This document shows positions 11,031 to 22,607 of a stretch of DNA of 64,000 nt, piece by piece. Source of the stretch: Echinometra lucunter (taxonomy: Eukaryota > Echinodermata > Echinoidea > Camarodonta > Echinometridae); the NCBI GenBank assembly GCA_029962745.1, contig CM057165.1, forward strand, positions 7,216,978-7,280,977, written 5' to 3'. Both the position numbers and the translations under genes were made by a program. The notes beneath the pieces are model-generated. The model was not told the DNA's origin, ran no database searches, and was given only the letters and a program-made list of their open reading frames with translations. How positions within the stretch are numbered: position 1 is the first letter of the stretch; the number at the start of each line of letters is the position of its first letter.

Positions 11031-11040
11031 TTTTTTATTA
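10826..11040. repeat. ATT / ATC / ACT trinucleotide array
   Basis: Successive blocks of TTA, ATC (10899-10923) and ACT/CTA (10936-11030). Polyleucine, polymethionine and polytyrosine translations of this tract are artefacts. Confidence 0.95.
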
Positions 11041-11904
11041 CATGATTTTAACAAGATGTACAAAAAAGAGACAAAACAAATGTCCCTGAGTTGATTTCTT
11101 GAAAGTATTTGTGATCGTTTTAATCATTCCTGTAACTCACGCACGTTCACTTCTCTTCGAAAAAAGTAAATTCATTTTTGAAAAATAGACAGCGGAGTTT
11201 CTCTCTTGTGAATGGGACACGTTGGAGATTTACCTTTAGCAATTTCGAATACCAAAATGGCGTCGTCAGTAGAATTCATATACTGAATAGTGTACGTTCC
11301 CTCTGTGAATTTCAGGTATACTAACAACTATTAAGCAGCATATTATGTTTTGAGAAAATACGGCTTGTTTGGAATTCAGCCGCCAAGATAATGCTTGCCG
11401 CCGGGCTGTTTTCTTAGCATTTCCTATATCATTAGAAAAGGTTTTGTGAGAGCATTGTAAGAAATACAGTAAATTCCGGATGCAACGTAGAATGCTGTGT
11501 ACCTGTAATATACAATAACCGCAGGCGATTCCTTTAATCTGTCAAAATGCATTTGGGGGAATCCAAGTTCATGTAGGGAAATCGGCGAAATCCCTTGTCA
11601 GTTGGTCAAAGCTACATGAATCTGTTTAGTAGTCTTTGCCCAAAATGTGTCTTACATGAGAGCAGAACAAGTCATTTTCCGTAACTTAATTGTAATGCTA
11701 GGTGTCAGATCTTAGTACTGTATATTACTAGTCTGACGATAAATTAGGTTCTGCTAAAATGAATAAATACCACTGGAAAATGATCAAACAATTACTCACT
11801 GGCTATAGTGTACTGTACTTAAGTTTAATAATCAAGAGCCAACTGCTCGATGAATGTACTCAAACAAAGAAATCATTGATTCAATAATCGGCAAAGTGAC
11901 TTAC
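11041..11904. other. Unassigned sequence
   Basis: No feature seen. Confidence 0.5.
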
Positions 11905-11995
11905 ATCATTGTATATCAGTATATCATTGTATATCATATATCAGTATAGTATATCCTTGTATATTGTATATCAGTATATCATTCAATGTGTAAAT
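11905..11995. repeat. GTATATCA short tandem repeats
   Basis: Irregular repeats of TGTATATCAGTATATCATT, about four to five copies. Confidence 0.75.
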
Positions 11996-12178
11996 TATCA
12001 AAGTTCAGGTATTCAGTATATTATTTACAACAACAACAACAAAATTAACACCAATAATGAATTACTCTTCCTTGAGGGATTATTATATTATTACAAAAAT
12101 CAACTACTTACACTGGACCGGTGTGTAAACTATTAAAATAAATCGCTGAAGTAAGAGTTCATGTTGTGAAATACCCCG

Positions 12179-12307
12179 ATGTATCACACAGTCTGGGGTG
12201 AGGACCACGGCGTCGCCTACATCGACGAGATGACGTCGGCACCATGGATACGGAGTAGCATGATATTGACGACTTTGAGTGGTGGCTTCAAGGATGCGAG
12301 TTTATGA
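12179..12307 (+). CDS. Possible 42-codon ORF or exon remnant, unknown
   Basis: ATG at 12179 opens 42 codons ending TGA, in a locally GC-rich, CpG-bearing block inside AT-rich DNA. It reads MYHTVWGEDHGVAYIDEMTS and continues with PWIRSSMILTTLSGG. A CACAG at 12186-12190 could alternatively be a splice acceptor in the same frame. I do not recognise the family, and no downstream donor is obvious. The local composition is the main reason to list it. Chance is quite possible. Confidence 0.15.
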   Translation: MYHTVWGEDHGVAYIDEMTSAPWIRSSMILTTLSGGFKDASL

Positions 12308-13013
12308 CTCGAGGTTTCGAAGTTCTGAGCAACAAGTTCCAAGTACGAGTATGAGTAAGAGTACCCAAGATGAAGATACGAGCCCATCTCGTCCCTAAAA
12401 AGATTAAATCAAAACAGATTCGCCAACCATCTACCAAAATAGACAAGGTAAAGCAATAATGATATCCTAATAATTTACAACGTTCATTAAAATCCCTCTT
12501 GATTCTAGAAGCTTTTCTGTACTTGCAGAAATAATGTAAACAAACGACATTTGTAGCGTACGGTATCTTTTATCTGTAAATTGTAAAATAAAACATCCGT
12601 CTTCATAATATACATAGAATTATCACTTCTTAGTTCAATGCAATATTTACACCAATTATATTCTTTTAAAAAATAATCATGGCTAATTCGCCCTTATTCG
12701 ACATGCAAGACTTAAATACCGCTATTCTTCTAACTCTAAATCCCCTATTCAAAACTCCTAAATTAGACATTCTCCTCAGTCTTTCCACTCACACACAAAA
12801 ACAAGCACCTGTTGAGTTAGAGACCCCCCAGATAATTGACCAAAGAACCAAAGTTAGTTGACCCAGGCCTCATTACCCAAGTTTGCCGCCAAAACACAAC
12901 CATTCCCTTACATGCCAGCTAACATACCTTTTCCATTCAACCTACATGAGCCACAGTACATAAGCTGGACAGGTTGGAGGTGGAGTTAACTAAATTCCAG
13001 TTGCATTGTGACA
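12308..13013. other. Unassigned sequence
   Basis: No convincing feature. Confidence 0.5.
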
Positions 13014-13467
13014 CTAGGTTCCCACTGTCGTGCGACTTATCACGAACGCCACGATTGGCCATTCGTAGCCGATCGTGGAACTTTCACGTTTGGGGCAGCG
13101 TTACACTTTCCCATTTTGCCTCTAGTACCCTTGGATGGCATTTCTCAAAGGCTCCAAAACAGATCACGGGAGATCGTGCGATCCCAAGAGAGCTTAATGC
13201 GTTTGTCTTTCCAAGGTTGATTCCGATAAGCACGATTTCAAAGTACGATTAGATGCAATGTGTCGCGCTTTGATACGATCTGATGCGATGATCACGTTAG
13301 ACAATTGATCACAGAAAATTTTTGCACCGTCCAAAATTTCTCTACGATCAACCCGACTGCCACAATTGACCTGAAGATCTGATGAGATCTGATATGATCA
13401 CCGCGATTACTCCACGATTAAGACCACGATTTCAATCGTGGCACGAATCGTGATAGTGGGAACATAG
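13014..13467. mobile_element. Terminal-inverted-repeat element rich in CACGAT/ATCGTG
   Basis: The left end CTAGGTTCCCACTGTCGTG and the right end, inverse CTATGTTCCCACTATCACG, form inverted termini. Between them, many CACGAT, ATCGTG, GATCGTG and GATCTGATG words repeat in both orientations, like subterminal transposase-binding repeats. The length is 454 bp. Open frames of 70-92 codons inside it are by-products of the repeated words. No transposase is present, and the TSD is not clear. Confidence 0.75.
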
Positions 13468-13529
13468 CATAAGAGATATTGCTATTTTCAAAAGAACGGT
13501 TTGTTTCCAAACGTTTTATTATTGCCAAC

Positions 13530-13640
13530 ATGTCTTCGGCGTCCTTAAAAGAAGCGCCGCTTTTCGGGTGTTCACCTCCTTCTTTGTAACATGATACCGT
13601 ATATACATTATAAACACATTGTTAATGTTTTAGAAGGAAC
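13530..13640. repeat. Dispersed repeat, copy 2 (pair with 3.4 kb)
   Basis: CGGCGTCCTTAAAAG, CTTTTCGGGTGTTCACCTCC, TTCTTTGTAACAT and ACATTATAAACACATT align in order with 3415-3515. About three quarters of the bases appear to match by eye. Confidence 0.55.
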
Positions 13641-13707
13641 TAAATGTCAATTTTAGATTAATCCAAAAACTTAATTTACAAAAACCATGAGCATTTATAC
13701 TGTTATT

Positions 13708-13738
13708 GCAAAAATAAATAAATAAATAAATCAATAGA

Positions 13739-13781
<43 letters not shown>

Positions 13782-13782
13782 A
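13708..13782. repeat. (AATA)n microsatellite
   Basis: AATA/AAAT units nearly uninterrupted apart from TCAATAGATA near 13730. Confidence 0.95.
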
Positions 13783-14310
13783 AGAGGTATGGGAACGCTT
13801 CAAACCTCAACTTGTAAGTGGACATTATATTTTACATCGTTCCCAACTTCATCTTCGACGTCGTTTCCACGTCGTCTACGATATTGTCGTGGACTTTGTA
13901 CTACAATCTGAATAACCCTGGCATTTTTCCTAGATATACTACATCCTTCTGGAATCATCTTTTATCGTCAGCACAGTGGACTCTTTATCTCCCAATCTTG
14001 TTTACTGTACGTCTTGATACTGATTGTTTTAGTTAATTTATTTGCATTCTGTTCATATCTTATTATAGATAACATACAGAAAACTAAATATCTTTTGAAT
14101 AAAATATTTTGTTGCGCACTGTCCATCATTAGATCCGGTATCGTAACACAAATCACTTTATAGCTTTGCTTTTCTGTTCATGCACGAACTAACGTTTTTA
14201 TCAATGACACACTGCCTTTTCCTTGCTTTTCTTCTTTCCTTTTTTCTTTGGCTGCTTTCTTGCTCGGGTGACATAGGTGACGAAAGCCTGATGCTTAAGA
14301 ATTATTTAGT
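13783..14310. other. Unassigned sequence
   Basis: No feature seen. Confidence 0.5.
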
Positions 14311-14315
14311 TATTT

Positions 14316-14600
14316 TACCCCCCCCCCCTCTCTCTCTCTCTCTCTCGTCTCCCCCTCCCCCCCCCTCCCCTTGACTCCACTCACTTCACTATCTCCCTCC
14401 CACTCTATCTTTCTACGTATTTCACGCATGCCTTCCGACTCTTGACGTTTTCTCTGTATTTCTCCCTCTCCCTCTCTCTCCGATTCTCTCACTCACTCTC
14501 TCCTTCTCTCGCTGAGTCACACACACACACACTCTCTCTCTCTCTCCCTTACCCTCTTCCCATCTTTCTTTCTCTCCACTGAGCGAGCGAGGCAGGCAGG
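14316..14600. repeat. C run, CT-rich tract and AC/CT microsatellites
   Basis: A C run (14319-14328) abuts CTCTCT to 14346. A long pyrimidine-rich stretch follows, including an (AC)n run and a second CT run at 14518-14546. It ends in GAGCGAGCGAGGCAGGCAGG. Confidence 0.9.
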
Positions 14601-14915
14601 CAAGGGGTTGTAAAAATTGCAAATCATAATTATCACGGCTGGATGAAGGTGGAGAAAAAAAATATGATTGTGTAGGATCGACTTACGAAGGCTTTATAGA
14701 TGGACCGTCAACCGTCGTGCACGTCCAAGGCCGCGTAAAGTTGACGTGATTCATGTAAGGGCACGAATCGACGAATAATCAAAACGTGAAAGGCCGATAT
14801 TATCTAGGGATGTCACGGGGTCCAGCCTTCTCATCCTCTCATTTTTTTTTCTGTTATCGATTTCGGTAGTTCCAACCTATAACTTGATTGCTTTTCTATC
14901 CCTTTTTAGTTTATA
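14601..14915. other. Unassigned sequence
   Basis: No feature seen. Confidence 0.5.
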
Positions 14916-15295
14916 TCATTTATGTATTTATTCATTCATTTTCATTTACTTATTTGTTCATTAAGTCACTCATTTATCTATCTATTTATTCATTTGTTGA
15001 GTAATTAATTAAGTCAATTAACTATTCGTTCATTTATTCGTTTATTCATATGTTATCACTATAATCATTTTCTTAATTATGATTGATGTTATCATTTATT
15101 TACTACAATTTTATTTTTCATCTTCATAATTATTTTCATTGCGATTACTATTGTTATTATTATAATTATTATTATCATTATCATTCTCATTGTTGTCATT
15201 ATTATTATCATCATCATATCAATTATTGTCTATTATCATTATTATTGTTATTATCATTACCATTATCATAAATCTTATCAATAGTAGAAGTAGTA
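14916..15295. repeat. Degenerate ATTT/ATTC and ATT/ATC repeats
   Basis: Tetranucleotide-like ATTCATTT variation to about 15050, then interrupted ATT, ATC and ATTG runs to 15280. Confidence 0.8.
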
Positions 15296-16013
15296 GTAGG
15301 CGTAGGTAGAACAGAAAAAGCTTGTCATACTTAAATGGAATTTAACTCCCCACCCACATCCCCCCTCCCCGTTCTACTAAATCTCTGATTACGCCCCAGA
15401 CATGAATGTAATATCCATATTGTATGCATTTCTCCCTCCTTTACTCAGTTGTATATACTTTTTAGCTTACTTACATGTATCACGGAGTACATTGAAATGG
15501 ACACCATGGTGTTTGTGGATGGATGAAAGGAGACTAATTGCTCGCAGGTCCCCAGTCGCATGCGGATAAAAGAGAATGTCGCGAACAGTTTCTTCAGGAA
15601 AAATTTTCAGTGTATTACTACTGTAATGCCATCAGGATGGACAATGAGCTCCTCTTTTCACAGTTATTGTGGTTGTTTCATTCTGTTTCAAATGACAAAG
15701 CGAGCACTGCGTTCTTCTCTGCCATTAAATGAGAATGTGGCAAGCAACTTTATAAGGAAAAACTGAGGTATTTAGTTTAATGTCAGTACTGTGTACGCAA
15801 GATTGCAGTATTTCTATCTATGTAGATATAGCCATTATTCTGATGATTAATTGAACATTGTTTTCTCTTACTTCAGACCACAGAGGCGGGCCAGCAGTTA
15901 GGCGTGACCGAATCCAATTGACCGACAGACAGATTTCCAACCCTGAAATGTTTAAGTTCCCTAGCCCGGAGGGGGGGGGGGGGGGCTACCCCGGGTAGAT
16001 TCTCATGTTGGTA
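15296..16013. other. Unassigned sequence with a G homopolymer
   Basis: No gene seen. A G run occupies about 15970-15985. Confidence 0.5.
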
Positions 16014-16015
16014 TA

Positions 16016-16802
16016 TAGACCAATTTCACAACACAAGAGGGCAGCAGACTGTTCGACACAGTTCGACATACTGCGGTGGGCGCTCCAACTTTTATAGTAC
16101 ACAAGTCATTATTTATTTACATTCGTTCGATTTTTTGTCTATTTTGACCAGTATATGCAGATTTATTTTAATATTTGCAATGAGAAATTATCAGGGAAGT
16201 TCAGGTCGCAGCTGTGCGGTGCTCAAATGCCACAAGAATTAGAGAAAGTTTAAAAATTGGAAGTTAACTGAGTGCGAAATTTACTTGCTTTTGACTCATG
16301 AAGCCTGTTTGTGTGAGAAGCCGTACTCCCTACACATAGGTTTCCGTAAGCAATGTGAATGAATTTGTCGCCATTGGGTAAAAACATCAACAGAAAGGAC
16401 TTTGAAGTCAAGAAACATTATCATTGTGTACTTTGGCGTAAAATTTAATGAGTGAAAACATTACTTTGTAAACAGGGTAAGATTTAGGGCTCCCGTTTAC
16501 TACGGCTTCTATGCTGCAATCGAATTTTTACTGACAAAACTAAGTTGAAAAACCATAGAAAGTACAAAAATACATCATACCTTCATCCGTCAGATATGAT
16601 CATTGTCTTACCTCATCTACCCATGTATCTATGCTTTATTTTATTGATCTAGAATAAAGTAAATGGAACAATATCATGGCATATCTCGTGTCTTACATTC
16701 ATTTTGTACACTGAGCCAATCGAGGTCAGCGCGCTTGCCCACCGCAGCAATGGCGTCGCCGATAGAGGGCCAAATACATAAACCGGAGGTGAAATTAGTC
16801 TA
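16016..16802 (+). mobile_element. Non-autonomous DNA element with THAP-like exon, copy 1
   Basis: The inverted ends are TAGACCAATTTCAC and, at the right, the inverse of TAGACTAATTTCAC, with TA at 16014-16015 and 16803-16804 (equally readable as an AT duplication). Inside, about 16207-16345 reads on the plus strand as a zinc-finger-like segment: CAVLKCHKN, a stop, KFKNWKLTECEI, CLCEKPYSLH. Downstream, in other frames, come RHWVK and INRKDFEVK. This is the order of THAP-like domains (C-x4-C, C-x2-H, W, Arg-Lys-Asp), here broken by stops and shifts. GGTAAGATTTAG near 16476 could be a former splice donor. No DDE domain is present. THAP domains commonly head DNA-transposon transposases, so this looks like a transposon-derived remnant. 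The superfamily (for example ISL2EU) is inference only. Confidence 0.75.
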
Positions 16803-17532
16803 TACATAATTGTTAGGCAAGGAAAAGAAAACATTGTTAGAGTTTACGAGATAAATAACAAAAATCCTTTTTGGTAAGCATACAGTCCTTTAATATGAAA
16901 ATGGAAATGAAATACATAATCTGCAGCTCTGACTTTCGGCTTTTAGAAAGAGCTTGCAATCATAAAAAACGACAGAACAAAACAATGTCGGTCATGATTT
17001 CTAAGGTTGAACGAACTATTTGAATTCAGGGGAAAAAAGAAAAAGTGAATTGTTGTAATGAAAAGTGGTGATGACAATAGCGATATAAAATTGCTTTTAC
17101 GTAGCTTGGATTACAGTGGGACATTTTCCTCAACAGAGCAATCAAATATAATTACTTGAATCCTGCGTTATTTCATGACCCACTTTATCAGAATTTTTGT
17201 CTGTACATATCCAGAATGTAATTTACTTTGGTGCTCAATTCATTTTGGGTATTATTGTCATTTCAATCCATGTTAGACTAAAAGGTATAATTTTATTGAG
17301 CATCGTTCAAGATATTTGAATGTCAGTGCTTAGACTTACTGAAATAGAATAAATGTGATAACTATATCAATGATTAAGAAATAATTAGTATTTGTTTTTT
17401 TTTCAGGAAACTAATTTCGATAATCTGATATATGGCTATGTGATAATTGAGTATACTATTCATAACGTTGTATAATAATTCAAGATGCAATTAATAGGAT
17501 CAAGGATTTTAAGAGTTTATGATTTTGTATAC
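16803..17532. other. Unassigned AT-rich sequence
   Basis: No feature seen. Confidence 0.5.
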
Positions 17533-17905
17533 ACACTTAGAATTAAAGGTTCAATTTTGCACCCTAAATGCAACACTGGCAGCACCTTTTTGGGTGCAAT
17601 CTTTCACCTTACATGAACAAGGTGCAAAGATGCATCATTTTGTATTTGTTTGCATCCGGAAATGCCCGTCTGCACCTTAACAGATGCAACTATGCACCTT
17701 TATATAAGGGTGCAGAAATTTTTGCATTCAAAAGGGTGCAAATTTGCACCTTCCCTAAAGGGTACTACTCTGCACCATTAAGGGTGCAAAATGTAGCTCA
17801 CTGCACTGTTAAAGGTACATAATGTTTCTTTGGGTGCAAATTTGTACCCATAAAGGAGCTCCCAGTGTTGCAGGGCGCAAAATTGAACCTTTCTTTCTTA
17901 GTGTG
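17533..17905. mobile_element. TGCACC-phrase inverted-repeat element, copy 2
   Basis: The outer ends CACTTAGAATTAAAGG and its near inverse CCTTTCTTTCTTAGTG extend the inner inverted repeat AAAGGTTCAATTTTGC. Internal TGCACC/GGTGCA phrases follow the same order as the 6.3-kb copy, including GTTTGCATCCGGAAAT and AAGGAGCTCCCAGTG. A small open frame (17568-17822) is a by-product of the repeats. Confidence 0.78.
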
Positions 17906-18627
17906 AATTCGATAATACCCGGATGTATTGCTTGGCTGCTTGAATTTTCTTGTCACTCAGTATTACCTCATTTCATTTGCCCCGCTATATAAGAAAAATT
18001 AGTACACGCCTAACAAATAGTGAATATTCTAATGGAACGCTTTAGAAATATGTATTAATAAGCTTTAAGCAGTGACAGAGTCGAATCATGTAATACATTT
18101 ATCGGTACAAACTTATTTATTACATAAAGATAAATTATTTCTTAAAAATTACTCAGTGCTTAATGCATGTTGTTAACTTTCCTTGTTCTTAACTTACATC
18201 TAACTCAACTTTCATTCCTTTAATGTTATTTGATTGGTATTATCTTGTATCCGTTTTGAGCATCTGTAGAGATGGATATGTTGCACTTTATCACACTAAA
18301 AAAAGGTCGTATCATTATTGTAGCACACTAGGCATGCTAGGGAGCTTCATTGGAATACAACAGGTTTTCTATTGTATTCATTTTTTCTGGTTAATTTATG
18401 TTTGTTTCCCCAGTCTCTTCTGACTCTACACTTATTCTCTCCCTCTTCCGTTCCCTAGTCCTGCGAGGGGGGGGGGGGGGGCGTCGTTGGGTGCGATCTC
18501 CTTTTGTTGAAGAGCATTGAATTGATGAAAACTGAAAAAACATGAAAATGCGCTATTATAGGAAGATCCGTAATAGCTACAATACTGTATTAAAAGTTAT
18601 CCCACGGACCTAGCTCAATACTTGAAG
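17906..18627. other. Unassigned sequence with a G homopolymer
   Basis: A G run occupies about 18467-18481. No other feature seen. Confidence 0.5.
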
Positions 18628-18770
18628 TTTGTTTGTCTGTTTGTTTGTTTATTTCCGAAAATCGTATAAAAACAACACATAAAGCAAAATCAATGAATTA
18701 CAACATTAATAGAATGATTAAACTTATGTATAGTCCATTTTAGAGCCATCAACCTCATGGCTTTGTTCTT
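18628..18770 (-). mobile_element. LINE 3'-end fragment with (CAAA)n tail
   Basis: On the plus strand GTTTGTTTGTCTGTTTGTTT leads into ATTTCCG and then ATAAAAACAACAC. On the minus strand this is a 3' untranslated end followed by a CAAA-type tail. The arrangement matches 21571-21700. No coding part remains. Confidence 0.55.
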
Positions 18771-19189
18771 CAAGGGGGATCTAAAATGGGGGCACAATAA
18801 TGCTGTTGGATAATGTAAATGTAATTGGTTTCGCTGAACACTTGTCCCATTATTTTAGGGGGGGGGAAATGATTGTATTCAAACATCGACAATCTGATTG
18901 TGCTGATGCTCAGGTAACCGCTATGCTTTATCTAATTAGACCTCTGATTGTTGAACGGTTGAGTCGGAGGAAACATAATGTCTTACGTAGAAAAATCATT
19001 CCTGGCTGCAAGCTTCCAGTTCAGCTAGCATTAGGCCCGCAGCAGGTACGGACTAGCGGGGGGAGCTTCGGCTGATAAGCCTAGGCTGAGCATACCAAGA
19101 ATACTGTCAGACTAAATTAACTCTGATTGGCCTCGCAATTGGGTGCTTATTATCATTCAATCTTTCGGCCGCCCCATTTTTTTGTTTCC
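18771..19189. other. Unassigned sequence
   Basis: A 91-codon plus-strand frame (18800-19075) has no recognised motif. A short G run lies near 18860. Confidence 0.45.
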
Positions 19190-19191
<2 letters not shown>

Positions 19192-19286
<95 letters not shown>

Positions 19287-19312
19287 TCCCTCTCTTTCTT
19301 TCTCTCTCTCTA
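19192..19312. repeat. (CT)n microsatellite
   Basis: About 120 bp of nearly pure CT with a few TTTT and CCC interruptions. Confidence 0.97.
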
Positions 19313-21570
19313 TCAGTAGCAGTTTAACGTCATCATCGGCGATTTAAAGTCATCCCGCTGACCAACATTTGTCGGTTCATATCGTCATGAAATGACAATC
19401 TGTGACGAAATACAATGAAAGATTATTCACCTTGGCCGATGTATGAGTCCGATCCCCATATTGATCACATATGTCGTTGCTGATCCGACATTTTTCTATT
19501 AGATATGGGTAGGGGGAGCTCCTATGAGTATAACATCAGAATCGGATTAAGTGCAAAAAATAGAGGCGCAAACCCTTGCTTTCGAAATACAATTATATCA
19601 AAGCTTATTTTTATTGAAATGAATGGAATGGAATTGAATTTATTTAAACACGGTAGAATTTACATCAGTCAAAGGACTGCTCTTCCGCAAGTCCGTGAAC
19701 ATAAAACATATGAATCAAATTATAATGAAACAAATTATAGTGAAATAAAACATTCATTTGTTTATTTATGATTAATTTCAACATCTTTGTATAACTTATA
19801 TATGTTATCTCAATTGTTTATTCTTTTGATTATGTTTACTTTTAACTATATCAGTCTGTGGAGAGTGCGATTATTTCATTCCCTTTATTGCACATTCTAG
19901 ACATAACTATAATTTGAAAGCATCAGCAAATAATTATATTATAAAGCAGATTCGAGGTAGCACAAGACGTTTCCGCCTTAAAGACTACAGTTTTTTCTGT
20001 CCACTTAGTTTCAGTTTGTAGTCCACTTGTCTCCTATGATACATTAAATATCCATACATCATAAAACTGAAACGTGAATGTAAGACAGTAGCATCTTTAT
20101 GATGGAGCGAAGTGACTGGGGGGCAACTGAGTGTTGGGAGGGGGCGTATCCAGACTTTAACTGAGTGAGGGGGCTCTGTTGCGGATGAAAGATTTACAAC
20201 ATCATCTGCCCCAACAAAATAGCGTAAGGGATTGTCAACCGATAGAAATTGGGGTCGTTCGTGATTCATGTTAGCCGACACCACTGATATAAAACAAAAC
20301 ATGTAGAATGATTACTTAGGCCGCTGAGTTGCCCCATCGTCTGCCATCTTGCATGGGGCAAAAATGTCTTGCAGCAAGAACAAACTCCGTCGATGGCCGA
20401 AATGCAACTGGGAAGTGCAAATTCAAGTGATCCCTTAAAATGTGTGTTTTGTTTGTGGTTTTTGTTTTTTGTTTTTTTTTTTTTTTGCTTTTTTTTAAAA
20501 GGTTCGATAAAATTTCTGTCCATTGTTCAGTACGATATCTAACATTTTAAGGGGTCAAAGTTGTTCCCTCTTTAACGGTTTCTCTGTACAACATCCATTG
20601 TATCGAGGGTAGAAAAAAACCTCCCCTAACTGCTCATTTAAAAACAATGACAGACGAAAATAAGACACTTAGGAATTGATTTGGTGATCAAAGAAAAGAG
20701 TATACATGTTAATAAGGCAAGGTGAAGCAAGATTGGTAAGCGGAAGAATTTAAGCAGGAGGCAGATTTTGACTTATCCGTCTCAGAGGGTGGTTGAGGGG
20801 GAGGGGTAAAGCCCAGCTCACGCGTCACCCCGGGACCCCCCAGGACGACTCCCGTAAGAGTGATGAAAGACAGGGCTATCTTTACCAAAGCCCCATGTCT
20901 TCAAATTTAATTTCACAAATTGACGCGCAGCGTTAAGCCATTAGTATAGGCAGAGTGGATGTTATTGTAACCAGGTGAATAGACTCCGTCCCCAAGGCTG
21001 TGTGTAGTCTTAGGATATAGTAGATGGACGGCCAGGAAGAGAGAAGATGGAATGATATTTTAAGACTTCCTTCGTTTTAGTTTGAACCTTACCTGAATCG
21101 AGATCACCTTCCTCCCTCTAGATCCAAAACGATAACTATTACCTAATGGCAATTCGATACATTAACAAATGCTGCTGTTTATACGGTAGTGCTAAAACGA
21201 ACTCACTACTTTAACATCTAATGAAGATGAAGAGACATTTACAAGTTAATGTAGGTGATTAGGCATGTAGATAATCATTTCAAATGATTAATGGTGAATT
21301 CCTTAATATTTGATTTCTACTCGAGAGGAAAATGATGACATCCGAACACCTAACAGAAATGTGTGAGAGCAAATACCTCTGGAGCATACCCTTTTAAAAA
21401 ATGTACCATGGACACCACGATGTAAACATGATGATTTGATGGTATACGTTAACATCATAGTGGTGTATGGTTGTACTGTGGATACTGTGGTGGTGACACG
21501 ACATTTGCTCCTGCGACAGTTGCTCCTGTCTTAATTTATCTGAAAACATAAGGTTATAGGTTTGGGGTTG
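19313..21570. other. Long unassigned stretch
   Basis: No gene recognised. A T-rich run lies near 20455-20497. GAATGGAATGGAATTGAATTTA near 19620 resembles the 3' tail of an old retroelement but is too short to classify. Minus frames of 105 codons (19985-20302) and 85 codons (20266-20523) show no motifs. Confidence 0.45.
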
Positions 21571-21700
21571 TTTGTTTGTTTGTTTGTTTTATTTCCGTAT
21601 AAAAAAATGACACAGATAAAATACATATACACAAAATATAGTGGTCATAGTTACAACATATAAAATGATGAAGGTAATGGAGTAAATAAAACATACGGCT
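21571..21700 (-). mobile_element. LINE 3' end with (CAAA)n tail
   Basis: GTTTGTTTGTTTGTTTGTTT then ATTTCCGTATAAAAAAATGAC is the inverse of a 3' end plus CAAA tail. It shares the phrase order of 18628-18770 and may or may not belong to the coding remnant at 21.9 kb. Confidence 0.55.
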
Positions 21701-21904
21701 GGTAGTCCATAATCAGCTCCAATAGCATATTGCTGCTGGTCTTCCATGGAGCCAGTTTACTTGGATGATAGAATAATTACCTTACGTATAGGAAGATGAC
21801 CAAAAATTTAAAAACAACAACAACAATAAAAGAAAAAAATACCCATGTATACGTAATCTCCTACAACCTCCCCCCCCCCCTCACTCCCTAGGTACAAATC
21901 AAAG

Positions 21905-22225
21905 ACTTTTTTTTTTAAATAGCACAAATATATTTCATAAAGGTACATTTGAATGAATTGAAAGTGGTGACGTTACGCACATATAAAGGAATTCGGTTAT
22001 AGTCAGAGGCAGCTCTATACGAGAAAGACCTTCTACAACTCTTAATTTTCGGTTTAGGTAAATATATATTATTCTCATTTCGAAGAGGGTAAGGAGTAGC
22101 TTTTATGTGAAACATATTTTTCATATATTCAGATGTCATGTTATTAAGAATTTTATACATAAATAATATCAAGTGTGTATATTGTCTCGTTTGAATTGTG
22201 ATTCGAGTTTTATTTCAGAATAATA
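21905..22225 (-). mobile_element. LINE reverse-transcriptase C-terminal remnant
   Basis: On the minus strand, about 100 open codons end at 21915. They include HLILFMYKILNNMTSEYMKN, TPYPLRNENN, LPKPKIKS, RRSFSYRAASDYNRIPLYVR and FNSFK. This order (MYKILNN, YxLR, LPKPxxK, RSFSYRAAxxWN, Lxx.VR, FK) is the conserved region after the RT fingers/palm in CR1-like LINEs. Trp is replaced by Tyr in SDYNR. A short A run directly follows the stop on the minus strand. It is 5'-truncated, and no RT catalytic motif remains. Confidence 0.8.
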
Positions 22226-22374
22226 GATAAGGATTAAGGTTAGTGTTGGGTTTGGAGTTAGGTTTATGTTTTGCTTGGGGGCAATTCTCGCGGGAGCAAA
22301 TGTCATGGAACCACTGTGGTAGCTTTTGTAAAAGGGAAGTCTGTTGCATTTGTATAGAGAGGAAAAGGTATAAT

Positions 22375-22607
22375 GTTCTGGTGGTTAACCATGCCACAGC
22401 GTTAAGGTCCTCAGGCAAGACATTATTTATCTACATTTGCTACACTCGACCCTGGTTTATTAAACATGATAAGTGGGTACTAGTAATTGCAATCTGGTAG
22501 GTTTTATTTCTTGAATGCACTGTTAAGCGCTACGTTTGCTGGGTAATAATATCCCCAAATCCTTTGGTTAAGCATAGAAACATTGTATGTCAATATGATA
22601 AGCACTA
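22375..22607 (+). mobile_element. Degenerate SINE body
   Basis: AAGGTCCTCAGGCAAGACATT, TCTACATTTGCTACACTCGA, a damaged CCTGGTTTATTAAACATG and TTCTTGAATGCACTG align with the body of the 7.2-kb SINE. The head is only vaguely visible (GTTCTGGTGGTTAACCATG). Near the end ATAAGCACTATA resembles the family's AAGCGCTATATAA, where the THAP element begins. Confidence 0.6.

Noticed and set aside
13008..13252. 70- and 92-codon frames
   Set aside because: They lie inside an inverted-repeat element made of CACGAT/ATCGTG words.
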